A DNA stretch of 64,000 nucleotides from Molossus alvarezi (lineage: Eukaryota; Chordata; Mammalia; Chiroptera; Molossidae), in the NCBI GenBank assembly GCA_037176705.1, contig JBAWUJ010000071.1, forward strand, positions 408,349 to 472,348, given 5' to 3'. Shown here piece by piece: positions 1-10,266 of this stretch. Numbering within the stretch: position 1 is the stretch's first letter; each line of letters opens with the position of its first letter. The notes beneath the pieces are model-generated. The model ran no database searches. It was not told the origin of the DNA and was given only the letters and a program-made list of their open reading frames with translations. The translations under genes were made by a program, and so were the position numbers.

Positions 1-2389
1 AACACTAAGTAGTTATTTCTAGGGAACACTAGCTAGTTCCTTCCGAGTAATGCCAAGTAGTTTCCTCCATGGAACAGAAGCTAGTTCTTTCCATGGAACT
101 CTACCTAAAACTTTCAATGGAACACTAAGTATGTCCATACGTGGAACAGTAGCAAGTTCCTTCCATGGAACACTAGCCAGTACCTTCAATAAAACAGTAA
201 GTAGTTTCTTCCATGGAACACTATAAATTTCCTTCCATGGAACACTAAGTAGTTTCTTCCATGGAACACTATGTAGTTTCCTCCATGGAACACTAGCTAG
301 TTTCTTCCATGAAATATTAAGTAGTTTCTTCCATAGTTCTTTTAATGGAACACTAAGCAGTTCCTTCAATAACACACTGGCGTGTTCTTTCCATGAAACA
401 CTAGGTAGATTATTTTATGGAATACCAAGTAGTATCTTCCATAAAACACTAAGTAATTCCTTCCATGGAACACTAGCTAGTTCCTTCCATGGAACACGAG
501 CTAGATGTTTTTTTTTTAACACGAAGTAATTCCTTCCATAGAACACAAAGTAGTTCCTTACATTTAACACTAGCTAGTTTTTTCCAGGAAATATTAAGTA
601 TTTCCTTCCATTAAACCCTAAGTAGTTCCTTATTTAAGACACTTGCTAGTTGCTTCCATGGAACATAAGCTAGTTCTTTCCATGGAACAGTAGCGACTTT
701 CTTCCATAAAACACCGGTAGTTACTTCCATGGAACTCTGGCTACTTTCTTCCATGTAACACTAAGTAGTTTTATTCATGGAACACTAACTACTTCCATCC
801 ATGGAATACTAACTAATCCTTCCATGAAAAAATAAGTAGTTTCTTCCATTGGACTCTAGATAGTTCCTCCATGAAACACTAGCTAGTTCCTTCCATGGAA
901 CACTAGCTACTTTGTTCCATGGAACACTAGGTAGTTTCTTCCATGGACCACTAAGTACTTCCTTCCATGAAACACTAAGTAGTTTGTTCCATGTAACACA
1001 AACTAGTAGGTTCCATGGAACACTACCTAGTTTTTTCCATGGAACACCACGTATTTGTTTCCATGGAACACGAAGTATTTCCTTCCATGGAATACTAGCT
1101 TGTTCTTTCCATCAACCAATAGCTACTTTTTTCTTGGAACACTAAGTAGTTTCTTCCATAGAACACTAGATAGATCATTTCATGGAACACTAGCTAGATT
1201 CTTCCATGGAGCACTAGCTAGTTCAAACCATGGAACAATAACTAGTTTTTTCCATGGAACACTAGCCAGTTCCTTTCATGGAACAATAGCTAGTTCCTTC
1301 CATGGTACACTAAGTAGTTCCTTGTATGCAACACTAGCTAGTTTCTTCCATGGAACACTAAGAAATTATTTCCTTGGAACACTATGTAGTTTCTTCCTTG
1401 GAACACTAGCTAGTTCCCTTCATGGATCACTAGCTAGCTCCTTCCTTAGAACACCAAGTATTTTCTTCCATGGGAAACTAAGAAGTTTCTTCCACGGAAC
1501 ACTAAGTAGTTCCTTCAATGGAACACTAAGTAGTTCCTTACATGGAACACTAGCTGGTTTCTTTCATGAAACCCTAGCTGGCTTCTTCCATGAAACATAA
1601 GCTGGTTCCTTTCATGGAACACTAAGTAGTTTCTTTCATGAAACATTAGTTATTTCCTTCCATGGAACCCAAAGAACATCCTTCCATGGAACATTATCTT
1701 GTTCCTTCCATGAAACACTAGCTAGTTCCTACCATGGAACACTAAATATTTCCTTTCAAGGAACAATAATTAGTTCTTTCCATAAAACACTAAGTAGTTT
1801 GTTCCATGGAACAGTAGCTAGTTTTTACTGGAACACTTGCTAGTTCCTTCCATGGAACACTAGATAGTTGCTTCCATTAACACTAGCTAGTTTCTTCAAT
1901 GGAACACTAGCTAATTCCTTCCATGGAACACTAGCTAGTTTGTTCCATGGAACACTAGATACTTCATTCCATGGATCACTAGCTAGGACCTTCCATGGAA
2001 TACTAGCTGGTTCCTTTCCTAGAACACTAGCTAGTTATTTCCCTAAAACATAGCAAGTTCCTTCTCTGGAACTCTAAGTAGTTCCTTCTCTAGACACTAA
2101 CTAGTTGCTTTCCTGGAACACTAGCTAGTTCCTTCCATGGAATATTAATTAGTTACTTCCTTGAAACCCAAAGTAGTTTCTTTCATGGAAAATATGCTAG
2201 TTACTTCCATGGAACACTATTTAGTTCCTTGCATGGAACTCTAACTAGTTTTTTCCATGGAACACTTACTAGTTCCATTCATGGAACACTAGCTAGTTCC
2301 TTGAATGGAACACTAGATATTTCCGTTATGGAACACTAAGTAGTACCTTCCATTGAACACTGAGTAGTTTCAGCCAAGGAACACTAGAT
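1..2389 (+). repeat. 24-bp tandem satellite, forward orientation (block 1)
   Basis: About 100 head-to-tail copies of a 24-bp unit. In blocks it is TTCCATGGAAC, ACTAGCTAG (or ACTAAGTAG), TTCC. TTCCATGGAA is a perfect palindrome with a CCATGG core, and ACTAGCTAGT is a second perfect palindrome. Copies are diverged by substitutions and by small indels that shift phase now and then. The period is 8 codons, so one frame (repeating S-S-F-H-G-T-L-A) and its complement (V-P-W-K-E-L-A-S) stay open for long stretches. These frames start and stop arbitrarily and I do not regard them as genes. The block ends abruptly at the broken edge of the retroviral fragment. Confidence 0.95.
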
Positions 2390-2669
2390 AAAATTGCCAT
2401 AGTATACAGGGCTGTGGCTCCGTATTTTGCTACAGCAGTCTTTAACTCCTTTATTAATTTAAAATCAAATCCGCCATGGTGATGCCAAGCCTGTCCTTGT
2501 GTGTCCATTGTTTCTGTTACTGGAAAAGCCTCTATATCATCTAGTTCTGGTGCAGGCTGTGCGCAAGGAGGGATCTTTGGGGCGGCTCCCCTCATGGGTG
2601 GTTTTTAGGCATAATTTTATTTCGAGTGGGCTCGTTTATTTCTTCCTCATTATCACTATCGAATGACAT
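2390..2669 (-). pseudogene. gag: gag fragment up to the capsid N-terminus (betaretrovirus-like)
   Basis: This continues the gag remnant on the far side of L1-A. A minus-strand reading from about 2595 to 2390 holds a proline-rich stretch and then a segment typical of the start of betaretroviral capsid (F-D-F-K-x-I-K-E-L-K followed by a Y-G-x-T-A motif). Its frame is shifted relative to the matrix part when the two sides of L1-A are compared. It then runs straight into satellite, which contributes V-P-W-x-x-L repeats to the end of the open frame. This is a decayed, truncated remnant. Confidence 0.75.
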
Positions 2670-2682
2670 GAAGTCCTCACAT

Positions 2683-2687
<5 letters not shown>
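2670..2687. repeat. L1-A target-site duplication, left copy
   Basis: GAAGTCCTCACATTCTTT, identical to the copy at 8551-8568. It is part of the interrupted gag sequence. The right copy continues into gag-derived sequence and the left copy runs into the L1 poly(T). Confidence 0.95.
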
Positions 2688-2726
<39 letters not shown>

Positions 2727-2975
2727 GAATTTTTATTTATTTTTTTGTTACAGACATTTTACCTTTTTACCCCATTGGCACCCCCCACCCCACCCCACCT
2801 CCACCCTGTCCCCGGCTTAGTTGTCCATGTCCATTGGTCATGCATACATGCATATAAGTTCTGTGGTTTATCTCTTCCCACCCCCCCACCCCCCATCCCC
2901 TCTTCTGAGGGATGTCAGTCTGTGCCCTACTTCCATGTGTCTGGGTCTACTGTATTCCTCAGACTGTTATGTTCA
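2688..2975 (-). other. L1-A 3' UTR and poly(A) tail
   Basis: After the ORF2 stop the sense strand holds two strongly G-rich tracts (plus-strand C-runs at about 2778-2815 and 2880-2898), capable in principle of forming a G-quadruplex, as known for L1 3' UTRs. Then come A-rich sequence with AATAAA-like hexamers (about 2725-2742) and the poly(A). The motif around ATGCATGTATGCATGACC followed by ATGGACATGGACAA is shared with the other L1 3' ends here and, in altered form, with HAL1. Confidence 0.8.
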
Positions 2976-5900
2976 TTATATTCCGTATATAAGTGAGATC
3001 ATGTGGTATTTGTCTTTTTCTGCTTGGCTTCTTTCACTTAGGATAATACTTTCCAGGTCCCTCCATGTCGTCTCAAAGGATAAGAGATCTTTCTTTCTTA
3101 CCGCTGCATAGTACTCCATTGTGTATATGTACCACAGCTTTTTTATCCATTCGTCTACTGGTGGACACTTGGGCTGTTTCCAGATCTTAGCTATTGTAAA
3201 TAGTGCTGCTATGAACATGGGGGTACATATATTCTTCCTGATTGGTGTTTCAGGCTTCTTAGGGTATATTCCCAGCAGTGGGATCACTGGGTCAAATGGA
3301 AGGTCAATTTTTAATTTCTTGAGGTAGCACCATATTGTTTTCCATAGCGGCTGCACCAGTCTGCATTCCCACCAGCAGTGTACTAGAGTCCCCTTTTCTC
3401 CACACCCTCGCCAACACTTGTTGTTTGATGATTTGTTGATGGCGGCCATTCTGACAGGTGTGAGGTGATACCTCATTGTTGTTTTAATTTGCATCTCTCT
3501 GATGATTAGTGATGTTGAGCATTTCTTCATATGTCTCTTGGCCATTTGTATGTCCTGTTTGGAGAGGTGTCTATTCAGCTCCTCTGCCCATTTTTTAATT
3601 GGGTTCTTTGTCTTCCTTTTGTAGAGTTGTATGAGCACTCTATATATACTGGAAATTAACCCCTTATCTGATACATCATTGGCAATGATGTTCTCCCATA
3701 CAGTGGGTTGCCTTTCCATTTTGATGATTGTTTCTTTTGCTGTGCAGAAGCTTTTTAGTTTGATGTAGTCCCATGTGTTCATTTTCTCCTTTATTTCTGT
3801 TGCCTTAGGTGATGTATCAGTGAAAATTCTGCTCCGTATGATGTCCGAAATTTTGTTGCCTACATTTTCTTCTAGAATTTTTATGGATTCACGGGTCACA
3901 TTTAAGTCTTTTATCCATTTTGAGTTTATTTTGGTGTATGGTGTAAGTTGATGGTCTAGTTTCATTTTTTTGCATGTAGCTGTCCAATTTTCCCAACACC
4001 ATTTATTAAAGAGGCTGTCTTTACTCCACTGTATGCTCTTGCCACCTTTGTCAAATATTAATTGAGCGTATTGCCTTGGGTCCATTTCTGGGTTTTCAGT
4101 TCTGTTCCACTGGTCTATATGCCGGTTCTTGTGCCAGTACCAGGCTGTTTTGGTTACAGTCGCTTTGTAGTATAACCTGATATCTGGTATTGTGATCCCA
4201 CCTACTTTGTTCTTCTTTTTCAAGATTGCTGTGGCTATTCGGGGTCTTTTTTGGTTCCATATGAACTTTTGAAGTATTTGTTCTAGTTCTATGAAATATG
4301 TCGTTGGTATTTTGATGGGGATTGCATTGAATCTATAGATTGCTTTGGGCAGTATGGACATTTTAATGATGTTAATTCTTCCAATCCATGAACAGGGTAT
4401 GTGCTTCCACTTTTTTATATCTTCCTCTATTTCTTTTTTCAATGACCTGTAGTTTTCTGCAAATAGGTCCTTTACTTCCTTGGTTAAGTTTATTCCTAGG
4501 TATCGTAATTTTTTTGGTGCGATGGTAAATGGGATTGTTTTTTCAGTTTCTCTTTCTGTGAGTTCATCATTGGTGTACACGAATGCCGTCGATTTCTTGA
4601 CGTTAATTTTGTATCCTGCTACTTTGCCAAATTCATTTATTAAGTCTAATAGATTTTTGATGGAGTCTTTAGGGTTTTCTATGTACAATATCATGTCATC
4701 TGCAAATAATGACAGTTTCACTTCCTCCTTTCCAATTTGGATCCCTTTTATTTTTTCTTCATGTCTGATTGCTGTGGCTAAGACTTCCAGTACAATGTTA
4801 AATAAGAGTGGTGAAAGTGGACATCCCTGTCTTGTTCCTGTTCTTAGTGGAAATGTTTTTAGTTTCTGTCCATTGAGTATGATGTTGGCTGTAGGTCTTT
4901 CATATATGGCCTTTATTATGTCGAGATATGATCCCTCTATTCCTACATTGCTGAGCGTTTTTATCAGAAATGGATGCTGGATTTTGTCGAATGCTTTTTC
5001 AGCATCTATTGATATGATCATGTGGTTTTTATTCTTCATTTTGTTTATGTGGTGTATTACGTTTATTGATTTGCGAATATTGTACCAGCCTTGCATCCCT
5101 GGAATGAATCCCACTTGGTCATGGTGAATAATTTTTTTGATGTATTTCTGGATCCGATTTGCTAATATTTTGTTCAGGATTTTGGCGTCTATGTTCATCA
5201 GGGATATTGGCCTGTAGTTTTCTTTCTTCATAGCGTCTTTTTCTGGTTTTGGAATTAGAATTATGCTGGCCTCATAGAACGTGTTTGGAAGTCTTCCTTC
5301 TTCTTGAATTTTTTGAAATAGTTTGAGGAGAATGGGTGTTAGTTCTTTTTTGAATGTTCGGTAAAACTCCCCCGTGAAGCCATCTGGGCCTGGGCTTTTG
5401 TTTGCTGGGAGAGTCTTGATTACCTCTTCAATTTCCTTAGTTGTTATTGGTCTGTTCAAGTTTTCTATCTCTTCTGGGAATAGTTTTGGGAGACTGTGTG
5501 TTTCTAGAAATTTGTCCATTTCGCTTAGATTGTCGAATTTGTTGCCATATAGTTGTTCATAGTAGTTGTTAACTATCTTTTGTATTTCTGTGGTGTTGGT
5601 TGTTACTTCTCCTCTTTCATTTCTGATTTTGTGTATTTGGGTTCTCTCTCTTTGTTTCTTGGTGAGTCTAGCTAAGGGTCCATCAATCTTGTTTATCTTT
5701 TCGAAAAACCAGCTCTTTGTTTCATTGATCCTTTGAATTGTTTTTTTGGTCTCTATGTCATTTATTTCTGCTCTGATCTTTACTATTTCCTTCCTTCTAC
5801 TTGCTCTGGGGTTTTCTTTTTGTTTGCTTTCTAATTCTTTAAGTTGTGAGGTTAGACAGTCAATTAGAAATTTTTCTTGTTTTTTGAGGTAGGCCTGTAG

Positions 5901-6800
5901 TGCTATGAACTTCCCTCTCAGAACTGCTTTCGCTGCATCCCATAGATTTTGTGTTGTTGTGTGTTCATTTTCATTGGTTTCCAGGAAGTTTTTAATTTCT
6001 TCCTTGATCTCCTCGATGACCCATTCATTGTTTAATAACATGCTATTTAGCCTCCATGTGTTGAAATGTCTTTGCATGTTCTTGTTGCAATTGATTTCTA
6101 GTTTCATGCCATTGTGATCTGAGAAGATGCTTGATATGATTTCAATCTTCTTGAACTTGTAGAGATTTAGTTTGTGTCCTATCATGTGGTCTATCTTTGA
6201 GAATGTCCCATGTGCACTTGAGAAGAATGTGTATTCTGTAGTTTTGGGGTGTAATTCTCTGTAGATATCTATTAAATCCATTTGGTCTAGTGCTTCATTT
6301 AGAGTCTCTGTTTCCTTGCTAATTTTTTGCCTAGAGGATCTATCCAGTGCTGTCAACGGGGTGTTGAAGTCCCCTGCTATGATTGTATTGTTGTCGATTT
6401 CTCCTTGGAAGTCCTCCAGAAGATTTTTAATATATTTTGGTGCTCCTATATTGGGTGCATATATGTTTATTAAGGTTATATCTTCCTGTTGGATAGATCC
6501 TTTCAATATTATGTAGTGACCATCTTTGTCTCTAGTTATGGTCTTCATTTTGAAATCTATTTTATCAGATATGAGAATTGCTACCCCAGCTTTTTTTTGC
6601 TTTCCATTTGCTTGGAAAATTTTTTTCCATCCCTTCACTTTCAACCTATGTGAGTCTTTTGTTGAGAGGTGGGTCTCTTGTAAACAACATATAGATGAGT
6701 CATGCTTTCTTATCCAATCAGCTACTCTGTGTCTCTTTATGGGAGCATTCAATCCATTTACGTTTAAGGTGATTATTGATATGTACTTATTTATTGCCAT
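2976..6800 (-). CDS. ORF2: LINE-1 ORF2 protein (endonuclease-reverse transcriptase), intact
   Basis: 1274 aa, the expected full length. ORF2p nicks target DNA and reverse-transcribes L1 RNA at the nick. The N-terminal APE-type endonuclease keeps N13, E42, D144 and N146 (G-D-F-N-T-P-L), and S227-D228-H229, which correspond by position to the known catalytic residues. The reverse transcriptase has [12 protein letters not shown] and F-A-D-D at 699-702, with both catalytic aspartates. The C-terminal region carries C-W-R-G-C...H-C-W-W-E-C with C1129, C1133, H1141 and C1146. The frame has no stops from ATG to TAA. Translation in L1s is by reinitiation after ORF1; the 45-bp spacer fits this. Nothing essential is visibly missing. 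Confidence 0.95.
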   Translation of the reverse strand: MAINKYISIITLNVNGLNAPIKRHRVADWIRKHDSSICCLQETHLSTKDSHRLKVKGWKKIFQANGKQKKAGVAILISDKIDFKMKTITRDKDGHYIILKGSIQQEDITLINIYAPNIGAPKYIKNLLEDFQGEIDNNTIIAGDFNTPLTALDRSSRQKISKETETLNEALDQMDLIDIYRELHPKTTEYTFFSSAHGTFSKIDHMIGHKLNLYKFKKIEIISSIFSDHNGMKLEINCNKNMQRHFNTWRLNSMLLNNEWVIEEIKEEIKNFLETNENEHTTTQNLWDAAKAVLRGKFIALQAYLKKQEKFLIDCLTSQLKELESKQKENPRASRRKEIVKIRAEINDIETKKTIQRINETKSWFFEKINKIDGPLARLTKKQRERTQIHKIRNERGEVTTNTTEIQKIVNNYYEQLYGNKFDNLSEMDKFLETHSLPKLFPEEIENLNRPITTKEIEEVIKTLPANKSPGPDGFTGEFYRTFKKELTPILLKLFQKIQEEGRLPNTFYEASIILIPKPEKDAMKKENYRPISLMNIDAKILNKILANRIQKYIKKIIHHDQVGFIPGMQGWYNIRKSINVIHHINKMKNKNHMIISIDAEKAFDKIQHPFLIKTLSNVGIEGSYLDIIKAIYERPTANIILNGQKLKTFPLRTGTRQGCPLSPLLFNIVLEVLATAIRHEEKIKGIQIGKEEVKLSLFADDMILYIENPKDSIKNLLDLINEFGKVAGYKINVKKSTAFVYTNDELTERETEKTIPFTIAPKKLRYLGINLTKEVKDLFAENYRSLKKEIEEDIKKWKHIPCSWIGRINIIKMSILPKAIYRFNAIPIKIPTTYFIELEQILQKFIWNQKRPRIATAILKKKNKVGGITIPDIRLYYKATVTKTAWYWHKNRHIDQWNRTENPEMDPRQYAQLIFDKGGKSIQWSKDSLFNKWCWENWTATCKKMKLDHQLTPYTKINSKWIKDLNVTRESIKILEENVGNKISDIIRSRIFTDTSPKATEIKEKMNTWDYIKLKSFCTAKETIIKMERQPTVWENIIANDVSDKGLISSIYRVLIQLYKRKTKNPIKKWAEELNRHLSKQDIQMAKRHMKKCSTSLIIREMQIKTTMRYHLTPVRMAAINKSSNNKCWRGCGEKGTLVHCWWECRLVQPLWKTIWCYLKKLKIDLPFDPVIPLLGIYPKKPETPIRKNICTPMFIAALFTIAKIWKQPKCPPVDEWIKKLWYIYTMEYYAAVRKKDLLSFETTWRDLESIILSERSQAEKDKYHMISLIYGI

Positions 6801-6845
6801 TTTTGTTTAGTGTGGTTCTATTTTTCTTCCCATTTCTACTGCTAA

Positions 6846-7739
6846 TTACAGCAGTCCTTTTAACATTTCTTGCAGTGCTGGTTTGGTGCTAATGTATTCC
6901 CTTAGCCTTTTTTTGTCTGGGAAGCTCTTTATTTGATCTTCTATTTTGAATGATAGCCTTGCTGGGTAGAGTAGTCTTGGATTCATATTCTTGTTTTTCA
7001 TGACTTTGATTACTTCATGCCATTCTCTTCTGGCCTGTAGTGTTTCTTGTGAGAAGTCAGCTGAGAGCCTTATGGGGTTCCCTTTGTAGGTAATCTGTTG
7101 CTTATCTCTTGCTGCTTTTAGGATTCTCTCTTTGTCTTTAATTTGTGGCATTTTAATTACTATGTGTCTTGGTGTGGGCCTGTTTGGGTTCTTCTTACTT
7201 GGGACTCTCTGTGCTTCTTGAACTTGAATGCCTTCTTCCTTCACCAAATTAGGGAAGTTTTCTCTCACTATTTTTTTGAATATATTCTCTATCCCTTGCT
7301 CTTTTTCTTCTTCTTCGGGGACTCCTATGATGCGAATATTATTACGTTTCCAGTTGTCCCATAGTTCTCTTAAGCTGTCTTCCTGTTTTTTAATAGTTTT
7401 TTCCTTTTGTTTTTCTGATTGGTTGATTTTTTCTACCCTGTCTTCTAATTCACTGATCCGGTCCTCAGCTTCCCCTACTCTGCTTTTTAAACCTTCCAAT
7501 GTGTTTTTCATTTCAGATATGTCATTTTTTATCTCTTCTTGTTGGTTTTTAATTTCCATTTGGCTTATTTTCAGTGTCTCTATGTCCTTACTCATGCTGT
7601 TCAGCTTCCTCAAGATCATGGCTCTGAATTCTAGCTCTGTTAACATGCCTAATTGCTCCACATTGATCTCATCTTCGGTGGAGGTGTCTTGCTCTTTCAT
7701 TTGGCTTCTGTTTCTGTGTTTCACCATTTTGGCTATCAC
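6846..7739 (-). CDS. ORF1: LINE-1 ORF1 protein (RNA-binding chaperone), intact
   Basis: 297 aa, full length for the family. ORF1p forms coiled-coil trimers that coat L1 RNA and act as a nucleic-acid chaperone in the cytoplasmic ribonucleoprotein. Visible parts are a basic N-terminus (residues 1-20), a long heptad-rich coiled coil (about 45-130, with L-K-S-R-V-x-E-A-E-D-R-I-S-E-L-E-D), an RRM-like domain from about 134 (N-I-R-I-I-G-V-P-E), and a C-terminal domain with the conserved L-Q-A-R-R-E-W at 234-240, whose arginines bind RNA in the family. There are no internal stops. The start at 7739 (M-I-A-K-M) has a second in-frame Met four codons on (7727), and either could be used. It ends 45 bp before ORF2. 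Confidence 0.92.
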   Translation of the reverse strand: MIAKMVKHRNRSQMKEQDTSTEDEINVEQLGMLTELEFRAMILRKLNSMSKDIETLKISQMEIKNQQEEIKNDISEMKNTLEGLKSRVGEAEDRISELEDRVEKINQSEKQKEKTIKKQEDSLRELWDNWKRNNIRIIGVPEEEEKEQGIENIFKKIVRENFPNLVKEEGIQVQEAQRVPSKKNPNRPTPRHIVIKMPQIKDKERILKAARDKQQITYKGNPIRLSADFSQETLQARREWHEVIKVMKNKNMNPRLLYPARLSFKIEDQIKSFPDKKRLREYISTKPALQEMLKGLL

Positions 7740-8550
7740 TGAGGGCTTTGGAGCCTGTCAAGTTCTCCCTGTGGGTGTTGGTGTTCTGCTGTTTGTGGCT
7801 CCCTCTCCTGTGTTTAGATGAGCGAGGGAGGACCCACGTTGAACACCACTGTCAAGTCTTACTTTCCTGGTTAAAGTTGCCAGCCCAGGAAACGTACTGT
7901 TATCCTCTAGCTTTTTGCCTGGAGGCTAGCAGTCTAGGTTAGTTGATGAGTTTTGGGTTGTCAGTTGATTGAAAAACTCCCTCTGGTGCTCAGCCAAGGG
8001 GCTTTCACGAGGGTGGGGCAGATGCTGGTTGTTAGTGAGCCTCAATTAGCACTTCAATGGCCCACAGGGTGGGGTTGGATCTCCGAGGGAGGGGCTGCTG
8101 CCTCTCTCAGAGCCCTGGGAAGGAGCAATGTGGCCACCGTCCTGAGTGGCTGCACTCAGCCAAAGCTCTGAGTGCCCTCCAAACCCCGAGTGTCCTGACA
8201 CAGTTCCAGTCCAGTCCGCCCTCCCTCTGCCGGAGCCCAAGGTGAGTGGCTGTGGCTGTTTCAGCCTCTGTCCCGGCTGCGCTGTGGGGCCACCTGGGAG
8301 TGTGACCCGCGGGCGCTGCTCCCAGCTAAGGCCGCTGCCGAGCTGCCGACCGTGGGCTCCCAGCCCCGTCTCGCGCCTTCGCAAGCCTACCGGGATGGAG
8401 TCAGTGTCCCTCGTTGTATGGTCCTCGCAAGCTGCTTTTCTGTTGGTTTTTCCCGTCGATTTGTCTGTGTTATAGTTGTAATTCCAGTTTGGTTCTGGGA
8501 GAAGGTCTGTGTAGCTCCGTTCACTCCGCCGCCATTTTTTTTCCTCCCCC
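7740..8550 (-). promoter_or_regulatory. L1-A 5' UTR / internal promoter
   Basis: About 810 bp upstream of ORF1, GC- and CpG-rich in its 5' half. At 8528-8538 it has GCCGCCATTTT (sense AAAATGGCGGC), which matches a YY1-type site. YY1 sites near the start of L1 are known to direct accurate initiation in human L1; applying that here is inference. Unlike L1-B and L1-F it contains no 116-117 bp tandem units. Confidence 0.75.
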
Positions 8551-8568
8551 GAAGTCCTCACATTCTTT
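8551..8568. repeat. L1-A target-site duplication, right copy
   Basis: An 18-bp perfect match to 2670-2687, lying directly after the L1 5' end (GGGGGAGG on the sense strand). It fixes the 5' boundary of L1-A at 8550. Confidence 0.95.
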
Positions 8569-8958
8569 ACTTTCAATTTCATTCCCACTTTTTTTTTCTT
8601 TATTTCCCTTTTATCTTCTGTAATATACCCTCACCATTTTCTACTACATTGGCAACGAGGGGATCAGAATGTCTCTGAGATAGGATTTCATCTATTAAAT
8701 TCAATAAGAAAAATCAATTACCGGGACCTTCTCAGGTCCATAAGTCTTATAGTAATCTTTAAGAGCATCACCGACTATTTTCCATCATTTTTGATCTATA
8801 GTTCCCTCTGTAGGAAAGCAAGGGCAAACTTCCTTAATATAATCAAAATACCGACACAAATGCTTGATTTTTACCTTTACTCCTCGTGCCTTGATAGCCT
8901 TTCCTAGTCCTTCAACGAACATCATATCTTGGCTCATTGCTTGACCCATAATCGCCAT
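8569..8958 (-). pseudogene. gag: gag matrix-region remnant (betaretrovirus-like)
   Basis: The minus-strand reading starts at one of two in-frame ATGs (8958 or 8949). The second gives an N-terminus beginning Met-Gly, as expected for a myristoylated betaretroviral Gag. The next roughly 80 codons resemble the type D retrovirus matrix domain. The frame is broken by TGA at 8785-8787 (codon 55 from the inner ATG) and TGA at 8701-8703 (codon 83), and downstream sequence is low-complexity and decayed. Upstream lie the leader and LTR; downstream the gene is interrupted by the L1-A insertion. It cannot give a full Gag. Confidence 0.75.
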
Positions 8959-9067
8959 TCACTTACCCGAGGGGTGAAGACGCAGCAGGTTCCCACATCG
9001 TTCCCTCTTTTCTTTTCCTTTCAGCTGGCCACTCAAATGGCATACTTCACTGGATTCCCCATGCTGG

Positions 9068-9086
9068 AGACCCACGTATGGCACCA
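9068..9086 (-). other. Retroviral primer-binding site, tRNA-Lys(1,2)-like
   Basis: Minus-strand TGGTGCCATACGTGGGTCT begins two bases after the LTR end. It resembles the tRNA-Lys1,2 primer-binding site used by betaretroviruses, with a few substitutions. Its position between LTR and leader is right. The substitutions suggest age or a variant primer. Confidence 0.7.
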
Positions 9087-9088
9087 CT

Positions 9089-9463
9089 TGACCCGTCCCG
9101 CAGGTCAAGCAACGAGGGCTCTAGAGGGGGAGTGAAGATGAGGAGGGACAAGAGACACAAGACATAGAGAAAAGACAGGGCTCTGATCAAGTCTCGTTTA
9201 TTCTGGGGAGATCCATACTATATATAGGGAAAGAAGCAGAAAAACAAGAACATTTGTTGCCAAGTGATAAGTTTGTGGTAAGCACCCTGAAGCAATTTCA
9301 AGTAAATATCATGGGTGGAACAAAAGATAAACAGCATAACTGGCTGAGTAAATGGTTACTTAAAGAAATGCAGAAACATTGTATACAGAGATATCCTGCC
9401 TTGGGGCAGGAGATGGCAGAGCAGATTTTAACAAAATGGATGCCATGCAAATAGTCTCCCACA
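9089..9463 (-). repeat. 5' LTR of the endogenous retrovirus
   Basis: About 375 bp bounded by TG...CA when read on the minus strand (starting TGTGGGAGAC, ending GGGTCA), with the primer-binding site two bases beyond its end. Inside, a TATA-like CTATATATAG lies near 9217-9228 and an AATAAA polyadenylation signal at 9197-9202 (minus strand). An octamer ATTTGCAT (minus strand, 9445-9452) lies near the U3 edge. The close TATA-to-AATAAA spacing implies a short R region. There is no second LTR in the window. The exact outer edge could be off by a base or two because the flank is satellite. Confidence 0.75.
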
Positions 9464-10266
9464 GCTAGTTCCTTCCATTGAACACTAAGTAATCCCTTCC
9501 ATAAAACACTAACTATTTATTTCCATGGAACACTAGCTAGTTCCTTACATGAAACACTATGTAGTATTTTCCATGGAACACAAACTAGTTTATTCCAAAG
9601 AACACTAGCTAATTCCTTCCATGGAACAGGAAGTAGTTCCTACCATGGAACACTAGCTAGATCCGTCATTGAAACATTAAGTAGTTCTTTCCATGGAACA
9701 TTAAGTAGTTCCTTCCATTGAACACTAAGTATTTCCTTCTATGGAACACTCGCTAGTTCCAGTTAGTTCCTTCCATGGAACACTAGCTAGTTACCTCCGT
9801 GGAACTCTATGTAGTTCCTTCAATGGAAAACTAAGTCGTTCTTTCCATGGAACACTAGCTTGTTCCTTCTACAAAAAACTAAGTAGTTCCTTCCTTGGAA
9901 AAACATCTGGTTCCTTCCATGGAACACTAGCTAGTTCCTGCCATGGAAAATCAAGTACTTTCTTCCATGGACACTAAGTAGTTTCTTCCATGGAACACTA
10001 ATTTGTTCCTCCATGGTACACTAGCTTGTTTTTTCATGAAACACTAAGTATTTCCTACCATGGAACATTAGTTAGTTCCTTCCATGGAACACTTGCTAGT
10101 TATTTCCATGGAACACTAAGTATTTTCTGCCATGGAACACTAGCTAGTTCCTTAAATGGAACAGTAGCTAGTTTCTTATATGGAACACTATGATTTTTCT
10201 TCCATGGAACACTTAGTAATTCCATCCAAGAAACACTAGCTAGACCTTTTCATGAAACACTAAGCA
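9464..10266 (+). repeat. 24-bp satellite, forward orientation (block 2)
   Basis: About 33 diverged units between the retroviral LTR and HAL1, in the same orientation as block 1. No gene or RNA is seen. The last 13 bases (10254-10266, GAAACACTAAGCA) are the left target-site duplication of HAL1. Confidence 0.95.

Larger units (their letters stand above)
2688..8550 (-). mobile_element. L1-A: full-length LINE-1 with both ORFs open
   Basis: Complete minus-strand L1 of about 5.86 kb: 5' UTR (7740-8550), ORF1 (6846-7739), a 45-bp spacer, ORF2 (2976-6800), a 3' UTR with a C-rich (G-rich on the sense strand) tract, and a poly(A) tail seen as T at 2685-2723. It lies inside the retroviral gag remnant and is flanked by a perfect 18-bp target-site duplication (2670-2687 and 8551-8568). 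The 5' end carries the A-run plus ATGGCGGC motif also found at the starts of L1-B and L1-F, so it is not 5'-truncated. The open ORFs, perfect duplication and long uninterrupted tail indicate a recent insertion that may still be mobile. Confidence 0.95.
2390..9463 (-). mobile_element. Truncated betaretrovirus-like endogenous retrovirus, split by L1-A
   Basis: Minus-strand proviral remnant: one LTR (9089-9463), a lysine-tRNA-type primer-binding site, a short leader, and a decayed gag cut off inside the capsid region at about 2390. Removing L1-A (2688-8550) and one target-duplication copy leaves about 1.2 kb of retroviral sequence. The matrix and capsid reading resembles betaretroviruses of the Mason-Pfizer/simian type D and MMTV group; this is recognition by eye. 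The rest of gag, plus pro, pol, env and the second LTR, are absent, and satellite begins directly at the break. Stops and a frame change in gag show it is non-functional. Satellite in the same orientation flanks both sides, so it most likely integrated into the array and later lost its 3' part. Confidence 0.8.

Noticed and set aside
912..2053. Long reading frames of an S-F-H-G-T-L-A-S octapeptide repeat, candidate repetitive protein
   Set aside because: The period is 24 nt (8 codons), so the frame stays open by arithmetic. Frames begin and end at random, occur on both strands and in both array orientations, and show no conserved start, signal peptide or codon bias.
4480..5127. 215-codon plus-strand frame across L1-A
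   Set aside because: It is antisense to the conserved reverse-transcriptase region of ORF2 and recurs antisense in L1-E and L1-F. It is a shadow of ORF2 codon constraints.
9254..9454. Small plus-strand frame of 66 codons
   Set aside because: It lies antisense inside the retroviral LTR; no protein family is recognised.
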